A DNA stretch of 64,000 nucleotides. It comes from Ruegeria sp. HKCCD8929 (GTDB lineage: Bacteria; Pseudomonadota; Alphaproteobacteria; Rhodobacterales; Rhodobacteraceae). The stretch spans positions 62,001 through 126,000 of the forward strand of contig NZ_WPZY01000012.1 of assembly GCF_013031405.1 (NCBI RefSeq), written 5' to 3'. The position numbers and the translations under genes are program-made. Shown here in pieces: positions 16,052 through 25,307 of the stretch; the first letter of the stretch is position 1; each line of letters opens with the position of its first letter. Under the pieces are notes generated by a model. That model had not been told where the DNA came from, did not search any database, and worked only from the letters and a program-made list of their open reading frames with translations.

Positions 16052-17049
16052 CAGACTTCCGGCCGCTTCTGCGCGTGGTGGTGAACGGCGCGCCGCTGTC
16101 GGCGCTGGTGTTCAGCCAGGTCTCGTCCGTGCGCGTCACCGATGTCGCGGGCTTTGTATCGGACACGGCCGAGGTGACCTTTGCCAATGTCTCGCCCGTG
16201 TCCCGCTTTGCCATGCCGGAACCGGGCGCCGAGATCGAAATTGCGCTTGGCAATCTGGGTGCCTTCAAGTCGATGGGCCTCTATATCGCCGATGAGGTCG
16301 AGGAATCGAGCCCGCCGCGCGCGATCACCGTGACCGGCCGCGCCAAGGCGCAAGGCGAGACGTCGAGTGGCTTCGCCCCGATCCAGCAGCAGAAAACCCG
16401 AACCTGGCCCGCCGGAATGACGCTGAAGGCGCTCGCCGATACCATCGTGGCCGAGAACAACCTGAAATCGGGTGTCACCGAGGCGGCGGCCGCGATCGTG
16501 CTTGGCCATATCGACCAGATCGACGAAAGCGACCTGTCGGTTCTGACCCGCGTCGCCCTGCTGCACGATCTGGTGGCAAAGCCGGCCGGTGGTCTGTTGT
16601 TTCTCGGAAGGCGAGGGGACGCGCGCAAGGCGTCGGGGGGATCAACACCCACCGTCGCGCTGTCCGAGGGCGACGTGTCGCACTGGACCATGCGGCGCGG
16701 GCTGGGTGAAGTCGCAGGCACCGTCATCGCCACCTATCGCGATCTGAACCTGAAACAGGACATCGAGGTCAAGATCGGCGACAAGGACCCGGTGCGTCGC
16801 TTGCGCCAGCGCTTCAGGTCTGAGGCCGAAGCCCGGACAATTGCCGAATCGGAGGCCCGTCGCGCCAGCCGGGCAAAGGAAACGCTCGAGATCGAGCTGC
16901 CGGGAAATCCGAGCATCGTCGCTGAGGGCAAGGTTGCGCTGACCGGGTTCAGCTCGGCAGCAAACGGGGAGTGGCTGGTGGTGTCTGTCACGCATTCGGT
17001 GTCAGAGGAGGGGTATGTGACGTCGGTGCGCGCCGAGCGGGTGGAGTAG
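16042..17049 (+). CDS. Late control protein D (baseplate hub)
   Basis: A 335-residue gpD-type hub protein on which the spike sits. Features are the N-terminal FRPLLRVVVNGAPLSALVFS barrel, the LKALADTIVAENNL segment and GRRGDARKASGG linker. The C-terminal half has EIELPGNPSIVAEGKVALTG and WLVVSVTHSVSEEGYVTSV. It closes the late operon; a cargo block starts directly after it. Confidence 0.93.
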   Translation: MGLTDFRPLLRVVVNGAPLSALVFSQVSSVRVTDVAGFVSDTAEVTFANVSPVSRFAMPEPGAEIEIALGNLGAFKSMGLYIADEVEESSPPRAITVTGRAKAQGETSSGFAPIQQQKTRTWPAGMTLKALADTIVAENNLKSGVTEAAAAIVLGHIDQIDESDLSVLTRVALLHDLVAKPAGGLLFLGRRGDARKASGGSTPTVALSEGDVSHWTMRRGLGEVAGTVIATYRDLNLKQDIEVKIGDKDPVRRLRQRFRSEAEARTIAESEARRASRAKETLEIELPGNPSIVAEGKVALTGFSSAANGEWLVVSVTHSVSEEGYVTSVRAERVE

Positions 17050-17238
17050 GCTCAATCGAGGCAAAAAACACAGCGTTTAGTGCTGGTCATTCGCGAACTC
17101 CGTTGCGAGATCACGGCGGTAGTCGCCCAAGTGATTCCAGCTAGTTCCCGAGGCATGTCGCAAGCAGCCAAAATTCAGCGCTGCCTCATGCCAGGATGGC
17201 ATGGCTTTTTATTCCGATGTGGGCCCGGCATTCGAAAT

Positions 17239-18465
17239 TCAGACTGTACGCACGTCCGCCATAAATGCTTCCACCGTCAGTACGTGGTTTCGGATATTCT
17301 TAGAGTATTTGCTAATTTGACCTTCTGGCACAACAAGGCGGATACCGGCATCCGTTATCAGCTTAAACTGCGCCTCTGACACACCTTCTTGCAATGTCAG
17401 CAAATGACGCGTCGGCAGATCGGCGCATTCCTCGGTGACTTGCCGCCACCGGTCACGTAACGTCGTTTTCACTGCCAGCATGCGTACCCGCTGACGCGGG
17501 TACGCACTATCCAGATAGGCAGTCTCGTTTGGGAATAGAAAATCGGGATTGTTCCCAGCCTTTGGTTGGTAGGTGAAGTCCCGGTTTTCCTGAAACGCCT
17601 CTTCGATCAGGATTTCCCGCATATGCAATTCAAGCGACTTGCCAGAACGGGCTTTGCGACGTTGCAGGACAGTCTGCGCAGCGGCAAGGAAGTCGGAAAT
17701 AGTGGTGAACCCCGCTTGGGCACGAGGAAGCTCCACAGCTTCTTCCAGCGATTGAAAAAGCTCGAACTCGCAATCCCGACGGCGCAGCAAGCGCTTGTCC
17801 ACCGCCAGTTCATTGTCGGGCCGCAATTCGATGACTTTTTGAATTATCTCAGCGCCACTAGGAAACTTTGTAAGCCACTCCGGTGGTAGCTCTTGCCGTG
17901 CCAATCGACAATCTGCCCGGACTGCGGATTGCAGAAGCGCCAGAAAACCGCCATCGGGCGGCCATGTTGTCCAGCGACCTGGCTCGACGGGGCCGGTCTC
18001 GCGCTCGACCACGTCTTCTTCAACTTCATTCCGGCAAATCCAAACGTTGCAGGTTTCGGCGTCGCCGTTTTCGCCGAATCTGAACGCAAATACTGCGAGT
18101 GCCCCGGTACTCTCTGGATCAAGTATTGCTGAAGAGGCACCGCCGAAATTCGTAAGTCGCGTCTCGTCGCGAGGGCGCTTGGGTTTAGGAACCTTCCAGT
18201 ATTTGTTGTTGTACCACGTTGCCGTAACTCGTCTGACATCCGGGTGGGAATCGACACTAAGCTCAATTTCGGCCTTTGCATTGGCGTGCGTGTGTTTCTC
18301 GAGCGAAGGAAAAAGCCGAAAGAACACTCTCTTGGGAACATATGGTCCGGCCTGATGAGATCCATTAGCCAGTGTGTCGTTGCCGGAAAGACGCTTCACA
18401 TACCAAAAACAGCCCTCTGAGTGTTCGTCCAACCAGTCCGCCAAATCCATATTACTGCCCCTCAA
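17239..18465 (-). CDS. EcoRII-family type II restriction endonuclease
   Basis: A 408-residue endonuclease. The N-terminal ~170 residues resemble the EcoRII B3-like DNA-binding domain (WYVKRLSGNDTLANGSHQAG). The C-terminal domain has the EcoRII catalytic core: LELHMREILIEEAF, NPDFLFPNETAYLDS, and MLAVKTTLRDRWRQVTEECA with HLLTLQEGVSEAQF. The PD...(E)xK-type residues appear intact. EcoRII-group enzymes cut at CCNGG/CCWGG-type sites. The gene overlaps the vsr gene by 4 bases and is last in a methyltransferase-Vsr-endonuclease operon, so methylation is expressed first. Base composition is lower in GC than the phage genes. Confidence 0.88.
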   Translation of the reverse strand: MRGSNMDLADWLDEHSEGCFWYVKRLSGNDTLANGSHQAGPYVPKRVFFRLFPSLEKHTHANAKAEIELSVDSHPDVRRVTATWYNNKYWKVPKPKRPRDETRLTNFGGASSAILDPESTGALAVFAFRFGENGDAETCNVWICRNEVEEDVVERETGPVEPGRWTTWPPDGGFLALLQSAVRADCRLARQELPPEWLTKFPSGAEIIQKVIELRPDNELAVDKRLLRRRDCEFELFQSLEEAVELPRAQAGFTTISDFLAAAQTVLQRRKARSGKSLELHMREILIEEAFQENRDFTYQPKAGNNPDFLFPNETAYLDSAYPRQRVRMLAVKTTLRDRWRQVTEECADLPTRHLLTLQEGVSEAQFKLITDAGIRLVVPEGQISKYSKNIRNHVLTVEAFMADVRTV

Positions 18466-18920
18466 TCAAACTCGCCGGCAATCTCGCCCGTTTCTGCGCC
18501 GGACGCGAGCCACTCTTCGATTCTGTCTAAAGCCGTGGGTAGATCAAGACGCCCTTTACCCACAAGCGCACATTCCCACACGACAAATTGCCGCCAGTCC
18601 GACGCCAGAAGTGCAGCGGTTACTTCTTTATCGCGCTCAGCATTGCGAGCCAGCTTCGCTCGCCAGAATTCCGCATTGTCACCGCCGGGTTGCTTGAACC
18701 GCGGGCAATCGTGCTTGTGCCAAAAACAGCCGTGAACGAATACCGCTGCCCGGTATTTTCTCATCGCCAGATCGGGTTTCCCTGGAAGGGACGTATTTAG
18801 TCGGAACCGATAGCCCGCGCGATGCAGAACTGAACGCAACAGCCTTTCAGGCTTCGTGTCCCTCCCTCTGATAGCCGCCATATTGCGGCTGCGTGTTTCC
18901 CGGTCATGAACGTCTGTCAA
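18462..18920 (-). CDS. vsr: Very short patch repair endonuclease Vsr
   Basis: A 152-residue Vsr-family nickase that cuts beside T:G mismatches produced when 5-methylcytosine deaminates. Key motifs are an N-terminal RSRNMAAIRGRDTKPE, the catalytic Asp in PGKPDLAMRKYRAAVFVHGC and the zinc-site HGCFWHKHDC. Full length. It overlaps the methyltransferase and endonuclease genes by 4 bases each, typical of an R-M system that repairs its own mutagenic by-products. Confidence 0.93.
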   Translation of the reverse strand: MTDVHDRETRSRNMAAIRGRDTKPERLLRSVLHRAGYRFRLNTSLPGKPDLAMRKYRAAVFVHGCFWHKHDCPRFKQPGGDNAEFWRAKLARNAERDKEVTAALLASDWRQFVVWECALVGKGRLDLPTALDRIEEWLASGAETGEIAGEFD

Positions 18921-20179
18921 GCGTCCCCAAGCGCCTCCCGCGCAGACTCGGTCACGCTTGCAACCTCTGCGATGTGAGGCAGCATCAACTGCGCCACATC
19001 TGTCGCTACGGGAGCGACAACGGCGTTGCCAAACTGCTTGTAGGCCTGCGTATCCGAAACTTTGATCTTAAACTTGCTTTCACCCGGCTTGTCGAATCCC
19101 ATCAATCGTGCGCACTCACGTGGCGTGAGGCGACGGGGTGAGCCGCTGGGGCGGCGGATCAAGATTTCAGAGCCATCCTTGTAGTACCGTGCAGAGAGGG
19201 TTCTGGCCACGTCTTCAGGGCTGTTCAGTCCAAATCCGAAACCGTTGCCAGCCGCCCGGTGCTTTTCAGCATACCGTTGTAGGTAGTTCCACAAGTGTTG
19301 GGTCAAAACATACTTGTCCGACACTTTCGCCTTCGGGCCGGTCGTGAAATGCCCTTCGGCTTTTTCTGTTCCGTCTTCCGGATGCAGAATGGTGGACAGT
19401 TTGGGCCCGCTCAATGGGTCACGATCCTTTAAGGATTGCAGGCTGAAGCCCTTGATGCCACGTTCGCGCGGGAATCCTACAATGAAAATGCGCTGGCGGT
19501 GCTGCGGCACCCACGACTTGGCGTCAAGGATCATTGGGAAGATGTCGTATTTTAGTTCCTCTTCCAGTGTATGTCGGATCACACGAAAGGTGCGTCCCTT
19601 GTCGTGGTTCGCGAGATTACGAACATTTTCCAACAGGATGGCTCTCGGGCGGTGGTGTTCGACGATACGCGCCACATCAAAGAACAGATTACCTTGATCT
19701 TCACATGCAAACCCGTGAGGGCGCTTCAAGGCATTTTTTTTTGACACACCAGCGATGGAAAACGGCTGACAAGGGAATCCCGCCAACAAGACTTCGTGCT
19801 GTGGAATGTCAGTTTCGCTGACTTCGGTAATGTCGCCCGCAATTTCGTCGTCGGTTTCACCGTAGTTTTGCGAATAGGTTATGCGGGCGTACTTGTCCCA
19901 CTCTGAGGTGAAGACGCATTCACCACCAACGCCGGTTTCCATGTCGAATGCGCGGCGCAAACCGCCGATTCCGGCAAATAGGTCAATGAACCGGAAAGAA
20001 GGTTCGCCAGCAGGTTTTTTCGGTGCAAGTTGGGCAGCAAGTAGTTTCTCAATTTCGGCAGGCTTTGGACCACCCTTGCCTTCTTCCCAGTTGTAGACGG
20101 TTCGGTTTGGACGACCAAGAAGCCCCGCGACTTCAGGGACACTCAGGCCTGTTTGTTCGCGAATCTCGGTGAAGTTCAT
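18917..20179 (-). CDS. DNA (cytosine-5) methyltransferase with N-terminal HTH
   Basis: A 420-residue C5-cytosine methyltransferase. All main motifs are present: I (DLFAGIGGLRRAFD), IV with catalytic Cys (GFPCQPFSIAG), VI (ENVRNL), VIII (QHRQRIFIVGF) and X (QFGNAVVAPVA). The first ~55 residues form a helix-turn-helix (VPEVAGLLGRPNRTVYNWEE), as in M.EcoRII/M.SsoII relatives whose N-terminus represses their own operon. Paired with an EcoRII-like nuclease and Vsr, the target is probably CCWGG-like (inferred). First gene of the operon. Confidence 0.93.
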   Translation of the reverse strand: MNFTEIREQTGLSVPEVAGLLGRPNRTVYNWEEGKGGPKPAEIEKLLAAQLAPKKPAGEPSFRFIDLFAGIGGLRRAFDMETGVGGECVFTSEWDKYARITYSQNYGETDDEIAGDITEVSETDIPQHEVLLAGFPCQPFSIAGVSKKNALKRPHGFACEDQGNLFFDVARIVEHHRPRAILLENVRNLANHDKGRTFRVIRHTLEEELKYDIFPMILDAKSWVPQHRQRIFIVGFPRERGIKGFSLQSLKDRDPLSGPKLSTILHPEDGTEKAEGHFTTGPKAKVSDKYVLTQHLWNYLQRYAEKHRAAGNGFGFGLNSPEDVARTLSARYYKDGSEILIRRPSGSPRRLTPRECARLMGFDKPGESKFKIKVSDTQAYKQFGNAVVAPVATDVAQLMLPHIAEVASVTESAREALGDA

Positions 20180-20334
20180 GCCCCTGCTCCTTGTTATGCT
20201 CTGGGAATCTCAGTGCCATATTGGCAGGAGAACATCAAGTGAACGTAACCGATGACGAGGCATTATCTGGCGTTTTGCTGGCGGCGAGGCACAAGATGGC
20301 GATAGGGTACTGAGTTCCAACTCTTTCGCAAGAC

Positions 20335-20352
20335 GGGAAACCGCCAGAGGAA
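20335..20352 (+). repeat. 18-base prophage motif, copy 4
   Basis: GGGAAACCGCCAGAGGAA, downstream (in prophage order) of the R-M cargo and about 80 bases before the next small phage gene. Identical to copy 2 over 18 bases. Confidence 0.85.
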
Positions 20353-20433
20353 ACAGGCCGTAAATTGGTGCACCGTGGTTGAGAAAAACAGGGTTGGTCA
20401 TGTCTTGTTGGCCACTGAATTCAGAGGATGGGC

Positions 20434-20694
20434 ATGACGCTAGTTGAGTGGTTCAAGCTGCTGTGGCCAGTTGGAGTCACACTGGTGGTTTTTGGCGTGC
20501 GCCTCGAGGTGGGCCAGGTGCTCAACAAGCACCGATGGAAGACCGTCGAGAAAGAGATCGAGCGCAACAGCGCCGAAACTGAGAAGGACGTCAACGCCCT
20601 TCACGCCCGTATTTCCCGGCATGAGGCCCAGACCAACAGCACCCTTTCGGAGATCCGGAACGACATTAAGACGCTGCTGGCGAGGGGCATATAG
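20434..20694 (+). CDS. Small membrane-anchored coiled-coil phage protein
   Basis: An 86-residue protein with one N-terminal membrane helix (LLWPVGVTLVVFGVRL) and a charged coiled coil (EKEIERNSAETEKDVNALHA). This topology resembles inner-membrane spanins or Mu gp25-like small proteins; the role is not certain. ATG 20434 has AGAGG eight bases upstream, whereas ATG 20428 has the same site only two bases away, so 20434 is preferred. It is the last gene of the late strand before the integrase. Confidence 0.65.
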   Translation: MTLVEWFKLLWPVGVTLVVFGVRLEVGQVLNKHRWKTVEKEIERNSAETEKDVNALHARISRHEAQTNSTLSEIRNDIKTLLARGI

Positions 20695-20716
20695 GCGAGT
20701 TAACCGCGGCTAAAAT

Positions 20717-21922
20717 TCAGCTTCGCCCCCGCAACGGGATTACTTTAGCCTCTGAGCCCGTGACGAATTCCGCCCATTTCTGCATGAGGATGTGCCGCTT
20801 ATCCAGCAGATCTGAGCGGGCATATGATCGCTCGACTTTGTTGCCGATCACATGCGCAAGCGCAGTTTCCGCGACATCGTAGCTGGCGGCGTCGGTGTCC
20901 TGCACCCATGAGCGAAACGAAGTGCGGAACCCATGCGGGCGGCCTTTCTCTCCCAATTTTCCAAGTATTTTTATCTGAGCCTGAACCGTGATGCAGCCCT
21001 TTCTTGGACTCGGAAAGAGGTGGTCGGAAACCGCATCGGCCTTACACTCTTCAAGCAACCGTAGGGCCTCGTCTGATAGGGGAACACGGAAGTCGGAAAC
21101 CTTGCCGCGCTGTCCCTTCATTCGATCTGCCGGGATAGTCCACACATCCCCGTCAAATTCATCGAAGCGGGCGCCGCGCACACCGTCACCTCGTGCGGCT
21201 GTAAGGATCGCCCAACGAAGCGACCGATGAACCGGTGTGGGTTTGTGCAACCTGGCGTATAGATCCGGGATATCCTGCCATGGTGTGGCAACGATAGGTG
21301 TGACAACTTGATCATAGTGCCCGAGCATGTGTCGGGCGGCATCAACCGTGAAAGGGTCGACCTCGTATCCCATCAGCTTCGCTTGATGGAATATCTTTCT
21401 TGTCCGATACAGCGCCTTATCGGCTGTCTCGTGTTTGGTTTTCCAGATAGGTGCTATGGCATCGCGGATGTCTGTCTGATGAATTTCGGAAAGACGTTTG
21501 CGCCCGATTTTCGGTATCACATGCACTTTGACCGGTGAGAGCCATCGTCCTCTTGTGCCATCACCTCGGAGACCGCCCCGGATGGCTTCAAATACCGCTA
21601 CGGCCATGTCTTCGAACAAGGGATCATCCTTGGCCAGTTGTGTCAGTTCATCGGCGCGCACACGCTCGCGCTCGCTGATCGGATCTTTGCCGCCTTGCAG
21701 AATGTGCTGCCAATAACCCCGCTGTTTGCGGGCCTCTGCCAGTGATACCTCGGGGTAGCTGCCCAGACCCATTTCCCGCCGCCGCTTTGCGAATGAGTAG
21801 CGGTATATCCACTTTCCGCCGGCACCTTTTTTGGTCAATCGGAGCCCGCCGCCGTCTTCGAGCTTCCCGTCTGGCGCATTCTTTATCGCCACCGCCGTTA
21901 GTTTGTTGATGCCGCCTGCCAT
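20717..21922 (-). CDS. Tyrosine-type phage integrase (DUF4102 family)
   Basis: A 401-residue integrase with an N-terminal arm-binding domain (KLEDGGGLRLTKKGAGGKWI), a central SAM-like core, and a catalytic domain. The catalytic box includes ILTAARGDGVRGARFDEF (first Arg), HGFRTSFRSWVQD (HxxR) and the nucleophile Tyr in NKVERSYARSDLLDKR. This P4-type family inserts elements into chromosomal sites, often tRNA genes. It faces inward from the right end of the prophage and is apparently intact, so excision might still be possible. Confidence 0.94.
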   Translation of the reverse strand: MAGGINKLTAVAIKNAPDGKLEDGGGLRLTKKGAGGKWIYRYSFAKRRREMGLGSYPEVSLAEARKQRGYWQHILQGGKDPISERERVRADELTQLAKDDPLFEDMAVAVFEAIRGGLRGDGTRGRWLSPVKVHVIPKIGRKRLSEIHQTDIRDAIAPIWKTKHETADKALYRTRKIFHQAKLMGYEVDPFTVDAARHMLGHYDQVVTPIVATPWQDIPDLYARLHKPTPVHRSLRWAILTAARGDGVRGARFDEFDGDVWTIPADRMKGQRGKVSDFRVPLSDEALRLLEECKADAVSDHLFPSPRKGCITVQAQIKILGKLGEKGRPHGFRTSFRSWVQDTDAASYDVAETALAHVIGNKVERSYARSDLLDKRHILMQKWAEFVTGSEAKVIPLRGRS

Positions 21923-22536
21923 TCCTAGCCCCCCAGATGGCCCCCCAGAAAGTGGGGGGCTGTGTTGCGCCCGCTTGAGGCGGATTGAGACACTTATCGC
22001 TTTATATCGCTGTATTTAAAGGGCTAATTGGACGGGATGCAACGGCCTGAAACGCCGGTAACGTGCACTTCACCCGCACCATTCGATCCTTGATGCTCAG
22101 AGTGCCGTTTGTCTTGCGTAGTTTGCGGTCGCAGACCTGCGTGACGGGCCGGTCGTCCGGGGTGCAGTTTCCCCGGTCAAGCGGCATTCAGTTCAATGCG
22201 CAGCCTCACAACTTCACCGGGATTTTCGGTGTATCGGTTTTCGCCTAAGCGGAGAGTCGCTGGTGTTCGCGCGGATTGGCGAAACATTGCCGATTGGGGG
22301 CGCAAAATTGCATAACGAGTATTTGCTCTGCGCACAGTTCGGCAGGCAGAATTCGTTTGGGCCTTGCAGATGGCTTCTGCGAAAGCAATCCAAATGCCTA
22401 ATAAAAAAGCATATTCGACATTAAGACTCAGAAATCCCTGTGGCTGAATTGCAATGATTGCCCAACATGGCGGGGTGACCTCTGGAACCGCGCCGGCTCA
22501 CGCACAAGTGAGCATTACCGGAAACCTGAACTGTTC
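21923..22536. other. Prophage-chromosome junction region
   Basis: 614 bases between integrase and porin. Beyond the arm-like repeats there is no tRNA or tmRNA that I can fold by eye. Short frames in both directions around 22002-22248 have no recognisable match and are not called. From about 22260 the DNA becomes AT-rich and probably carries the porin promoter and leader. The right attachment site should lie between 21962 and about 22260. Confidence 0.5.
21928..21961 (-). promoter_or_regulatory. Putative integrase arm-type repeats
   Basis: Read on the minus strand just upstream of the integrase start, the sequence holds two direct repeats, TGGGGGGCC and TGGGGGGCT, 3 bases apart, and an inverted AGCCCCCCA. 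The same bases can form a 7-base-pair hairpin (CCCCCCA/TGGGGGG). Runs of this kind are common before P4-type integrase genes and may be arm binding sites. Confidence 0.45.
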
Positions 22537-23667
22537 ATGGTGAAGCAAATGACTTCCAATCTGAAAATTACCACTGCTGTTGCGCTTCTCGCCGCCAGCA
22601 CCGCAAGCCCGGCGGCGGCAGAGTTGAAATATGAGAATAACTCGGGGGGCTATGTCCTGATTTACGGGCAGCTCAACCCGGCCATCATCTCGGTCGATGA
22701 CGGGGAACAGACCGAGACCAATCTGCTGGACAACGACCTGTCCCGCAGCCGCGTCGGCCTGCGCCTGATGCAGCCTTTCGGCGCCAATGAGTTCGGGTTC
22801 CGTTTCGAGACGGGGCTGGGGTTGCCGAACTCGACCGAAGTTGACCAGAACGGATCCTTCTACAGCGGCTGGAGCAGGGAAGATCTGCGCCATGTCGATT
22901 TCTGGCTGGAAGGCGACTGGGGCCGGTTTTCGGCGGGTCAGGGCAGCATGGCGTCCGATGGCGCAGCCGAGGCCGACCTGTCCTATGTCGGAACGGCGCT
23001 CTATTCCTTCCTGGCAGACTCGAACAACAGCTTCATCTTCCGCGATCCGGCTGGTGTGCTGAGCGGTCCGACCGTGGGGGGGATCACCGACAGCTTTGAC
23101 GGCTCGCGCCGCGCGCGTGTCCGCTATGACACGCCGGAATTCAGCGGGTTCACTGCCAGCGTCGCCTGGGGGCAGAACGTGCTGACTTCGGGCGATGACC
23201 GCGACTATTACGACGCCGCGCTGCGTTACGCCAATGAGTTCGGCGGTGCCGACTTCTCGGCGGCTGTCGGCTATCAGGTACGCGATGATGACGGCACCAA
23301 GCGCTCGGATGTTGTAGGGTCGGCCTCGGTCCTGCTGCAGAGCGGGCTCAGCTTCACCGTGGCGGGCGGCTCTCGCGACGATGATGCGGCGGGTGCCAGC
23401 GACCCCAGCTACTACTATGCAAAGGTGGGGTATGAGGGCGACTGGTTCTCGTTCGGCAAGACGGGTGTGGGCGTGCATTACTATGACGGTTCGGACTTCA
23501 ACCTGGATGGTTCGTCCACCACGGGCTGGGGCGTCGGCGCGGTGCAGAAGGTCGAGAGCATCAATACCGATGTCTACTTGACCTACCAGGAATACGAGTA
23601 CGAGGATTCCGTCGCCAACTATCAGGATCTGAGCACCTGGGTGCTGGGCGCCAAGTGGCAGTTCTGA
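22537..23667 (+). CDS. Outer-membrane porin
   Basis: A 376-residue Gram-negative porin of the type common in Rhodobacteraceae. It has a signal peptide ([18 protein letters not shown]) cleaved before [10 protein letters not shown], then alternating beta strands with periplasmic turns, and ends in Phe (GAKWQF), the usual C-terminal signal for outer-membrane insertion. Start could also be ATG 22549. It is monocistronic, closed by a strong terminator. It is the first clearly chromosomal gene after the prophage. Confidence 0.92.
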   Translation: MVKQMTSNLKITTAVALLAASTASPAAAELKYENNSGGYVLIYGQLNPAIISVDDGEQTETNLLDNDLSRSRVGLRLMQPFGANEFGFRFETGLGLPNSTEVDQNGSFYSGWSREDLRHVDFWLEGDWGRFSAGQGSMASDGAAEADLSYVGTALYSFLADSNNSFIFRDPAGVLSGPTVGGITDSFDGSRRARVRYDTPEFSGFTASVAWGQNVLTSGDDRDYYDAALRYANEFGGADFSAAVGYQVRDDDGTKRSDVVGSASVLLQSGLSFTVAGGSRDDDAAGASDPSYYYAKVGYEGDWFSFGKTGVGVHYYDGSDFNLDGSSTTGWGVGAVQKVESINTDVYLTYQEYEYEDSVANYQDLSTWVLGAKWQF

Positions 23668-23700
23668 TCAGCTGCCGCGCCTGAATATCGCGATCTTTAG

Positions 23701-23731
23701 CGCGCTCCGGCCGATGCCGGGGCGCGTTTTT
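23701..23731 (+). terminator. Rho-independent terminator of the porin gene
   Basis: Stem CGCGCTCCGGC/GCCGGGGCGCG (11 base pairs with one G-T), 4-base loop CGAT, then five T. Confidence 0.88.
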
Positions 23732-23863
23732 CCTTGCCCGGAGTTCAAATGCTGTTGCAGGCCGCGCAATGCCCCTTGCACCGGCGGGTCAGGGCAAATA
23801 GAAGGCGTCAAATTTGCTTTGGCGCGCCGCCCGGCGCGCCCCGAATCCTATGGGGAACACGAG

Positions 23864-25195
23864 ATGCAGGTCACCGAGACGCTGAACGAAGGTCTGAAAC
23901 GCGGCTACAACATCGTCGTCACTGCTGCCGAGCTGGACGATAAGGTCAACGAGAAGCTGACCGAGGCGCAGCCGGACATCGAAATGAAGGGGTTCCGCAA
24001 AGGCAAAGTACCGATGGCCTTGCTGAAAAAGCAGTTCGGCCAGCGCCTGCTTGGCGAAGCGATGCAGGAGAGCATCGACGGTGCCATGAACAAGCATTTC
24101 GAGGACAGCGGTGAGCGTCCGGCGCTGCAGCCCGAGGTCAAGATGACCAACGAGGACTGGAAAGAAGGCGACGACGTGCATGTCGAGATGGCCTATGAGG
24201 CGCTGCCCGAAATCCCCGAGGTCGATCTGAAGTCGATTGAGCTGGAAAAGCTGGTGGTCAAGGCAGACGATGCTGCCGTGGACGAGGCGCTTGGCAATCT
24301 GGCCGAAACCGCGCAGGACTTCAAAGCGCGCCGCAAGGGCTCGAAAGCGAAAGACGGCGATCAGGTGGTGATGGATTTCGTCGGCAAGGTCGACGGTGAG
24401 GCATTTGACGGTGGCTCGGCCGAGGATTACCCGCTGGTTCTGGGCTCGAACAGCTTCATCCCCGGCTTCGAAGAGCAACTGGTCGGCGTCAAGGTCGAGG
24501 AAGAGAAAGAAGTCACCGTGACCTTCCCCGAGGAATATCAGGCCGAGAATCTGGCGGGCAAAGAGGCCGTGTTCACCTGCACCATCAAAGAGGTGAAGGA
24601 ACCGGTTGCCGCCGAGATCAATGACGAGTTGGCTCAGAAATTCGGGGCCGAGGATCTGGCCGCGCTCAAGACCCAGATCTCGGAGCGTCTGGAAGCCGAA
24701 TATGCCGGTGCTGCCCGTGCGGTGATGAAGCGCGGCCTGCTGGACGTGCTGGACGAGAAGGTCTCGTTCGACCTGCCACCGTCGCTGGTGGACGCCGAGG
24801 CCAAGCAGATCGCGCATCAGCTGTGGCACGAGGAAAACCCGGATGTGGAAGGCCACGACCACGATCCGATCGAGCCCACTGACGAGCACACCAAGCTGGC
24901 CGAGCGCCGCGTGCGTCTGGGCTTGTTGCTGGCCGAGCTGGGCCAGAAGGCCGAGGTTGAGGTCACCGATGCCGAGATGACCCAGTCGATCATGCAACAG
25001 GCCCGCCAGTATCCGGGTCAGGAGCGTCAGTTCTTCGAGTTCATCCAGAAGAACGCGCAGATGCAGCAGCAGCTGCGGGCGCCGCTCTTCGAAGACAAGG
25101 TCGTGGATTACGTGTTCGAACTGGCTCAGGTTAGCGACAAGGAAGTCGGCAAGGAAGACCTGCAAAAGGCCGTTGACGCGCTGGAAGAGGAATAA
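23864..25195 (+). CDS. tig: Trigger factor
   Basis: A 443-residue ribosome-associated chaperone and prolyl isomerase. Its ribosome-binding loop contains [17 protein letters not shown], the FKBP-type domain spans about 150-240 ([30 protein letters not shown]), and the C-terminal chaperone domain includes PDVEGHDHD and [12 protein letters not shown]. The frame is open 50 codons further upstream, but [10 protein letters not shown] is the normal family start and is preceded by GGGGAAC. A bidirectional terminator follows. Confidence 0.96.
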   Translation: MQVTETLNEGLKRGYNIVVTAAELDDKVNEKLTEAQPDIEMKGFRKGKVPMALLKKQFGQRLLGEAMQESIDGAMNKHFEDSGERPALQPEVKMTNEDWKEGDDVHVEMAYEALPEIPEVDLKSIELEKLVVKADDAAVDEALGNLAETAQDFKARRKGSKAKDGDQVVMDFVGKVDGEAFDGGSAEDYPLVLGSNSFIPGFEEQLVGVKVEEEKEVTVTFPEEYQAENLAGKEAVFTCTIKEVKEPVAAEINDELAQKFGAEDLAALKTQISERLEAEYAGAARAVMKRGLLDVLDEKVSFDLPPSLVDAEAKQIAHQLWHEENPDVEGHDHDPIEPTDEHTKLAERRVRLGLLLAELGQKAEVEVTDAEMTQSIMQQARQYPGQERQFFEFIQKNAQMQQQLRAPLFEDKVVDYVFELAQVSDKEVGKEDLQKAVDALEEE

Positions 25196-25244
25196 TCCTC
25201 TTCCCCCTTCATTCTTTTCCGTCCGTAGAAACGGGCAATAAAAA

Positions 25245-25280
25245 AGCGGAGCCGTCTGTAATGCGACGGCTCCGCTATTT
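25245..25280 (+). terminator. Bidirectional terminator between tig and luxI
   Basis: A perfect 12-base-pair stem, AGCGGAGCCGTC/GACGGCTCCGCT, with an 8-base loop, A-run on the left and T-rich sequence on the right. It serves the convergent tig (+) and luxI (-) genes. Confidence 0.9.
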
Positions 25281-25307
25281 TGCTTTTGTCCTCACGAGGT
25301 GAGGGGG

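Larger units (their letters stand above)
1..22060. mobile_element. Right part of a defective contractile-tailed prophage
   Basis: From the window start to just beyond the integrase, genes follow a P2/Mu-like late order: lysis, capsid, head-tail joining, baseplate V-W-J-I, fibre, sheath, tube, E/E', tape measure, U, X, D. A tyrosine integrase faces the other way at the right end. The left end, repressor and replication genes lie outside the window. Large terminase and portal are absent, and the small terminase and protease are fused remnants, so the element should not package DNA by itself. Three compositionally different cargo blocks interrupt the late genes. The right boundary is only approximate because no attachment-site repeat can be confirmed without the left end. 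Confidence 0.9.

Noticed and set aside
22002-22248. Short frames on both strands near the prophage end
   Set aside because: No family match, no ribosome-binding site; possibly remnants, but nothing supports a gene.
21962-22260. A tRNA gene as integration site
   Set aside because: No cloverleaf or T-loop sequence could be found by eye in this stretch.
23714-23863. Upstream extension of trigger factor
   Set aside because: The 50 extra codons match nothing in the family and overlap the region after the porin terminator.
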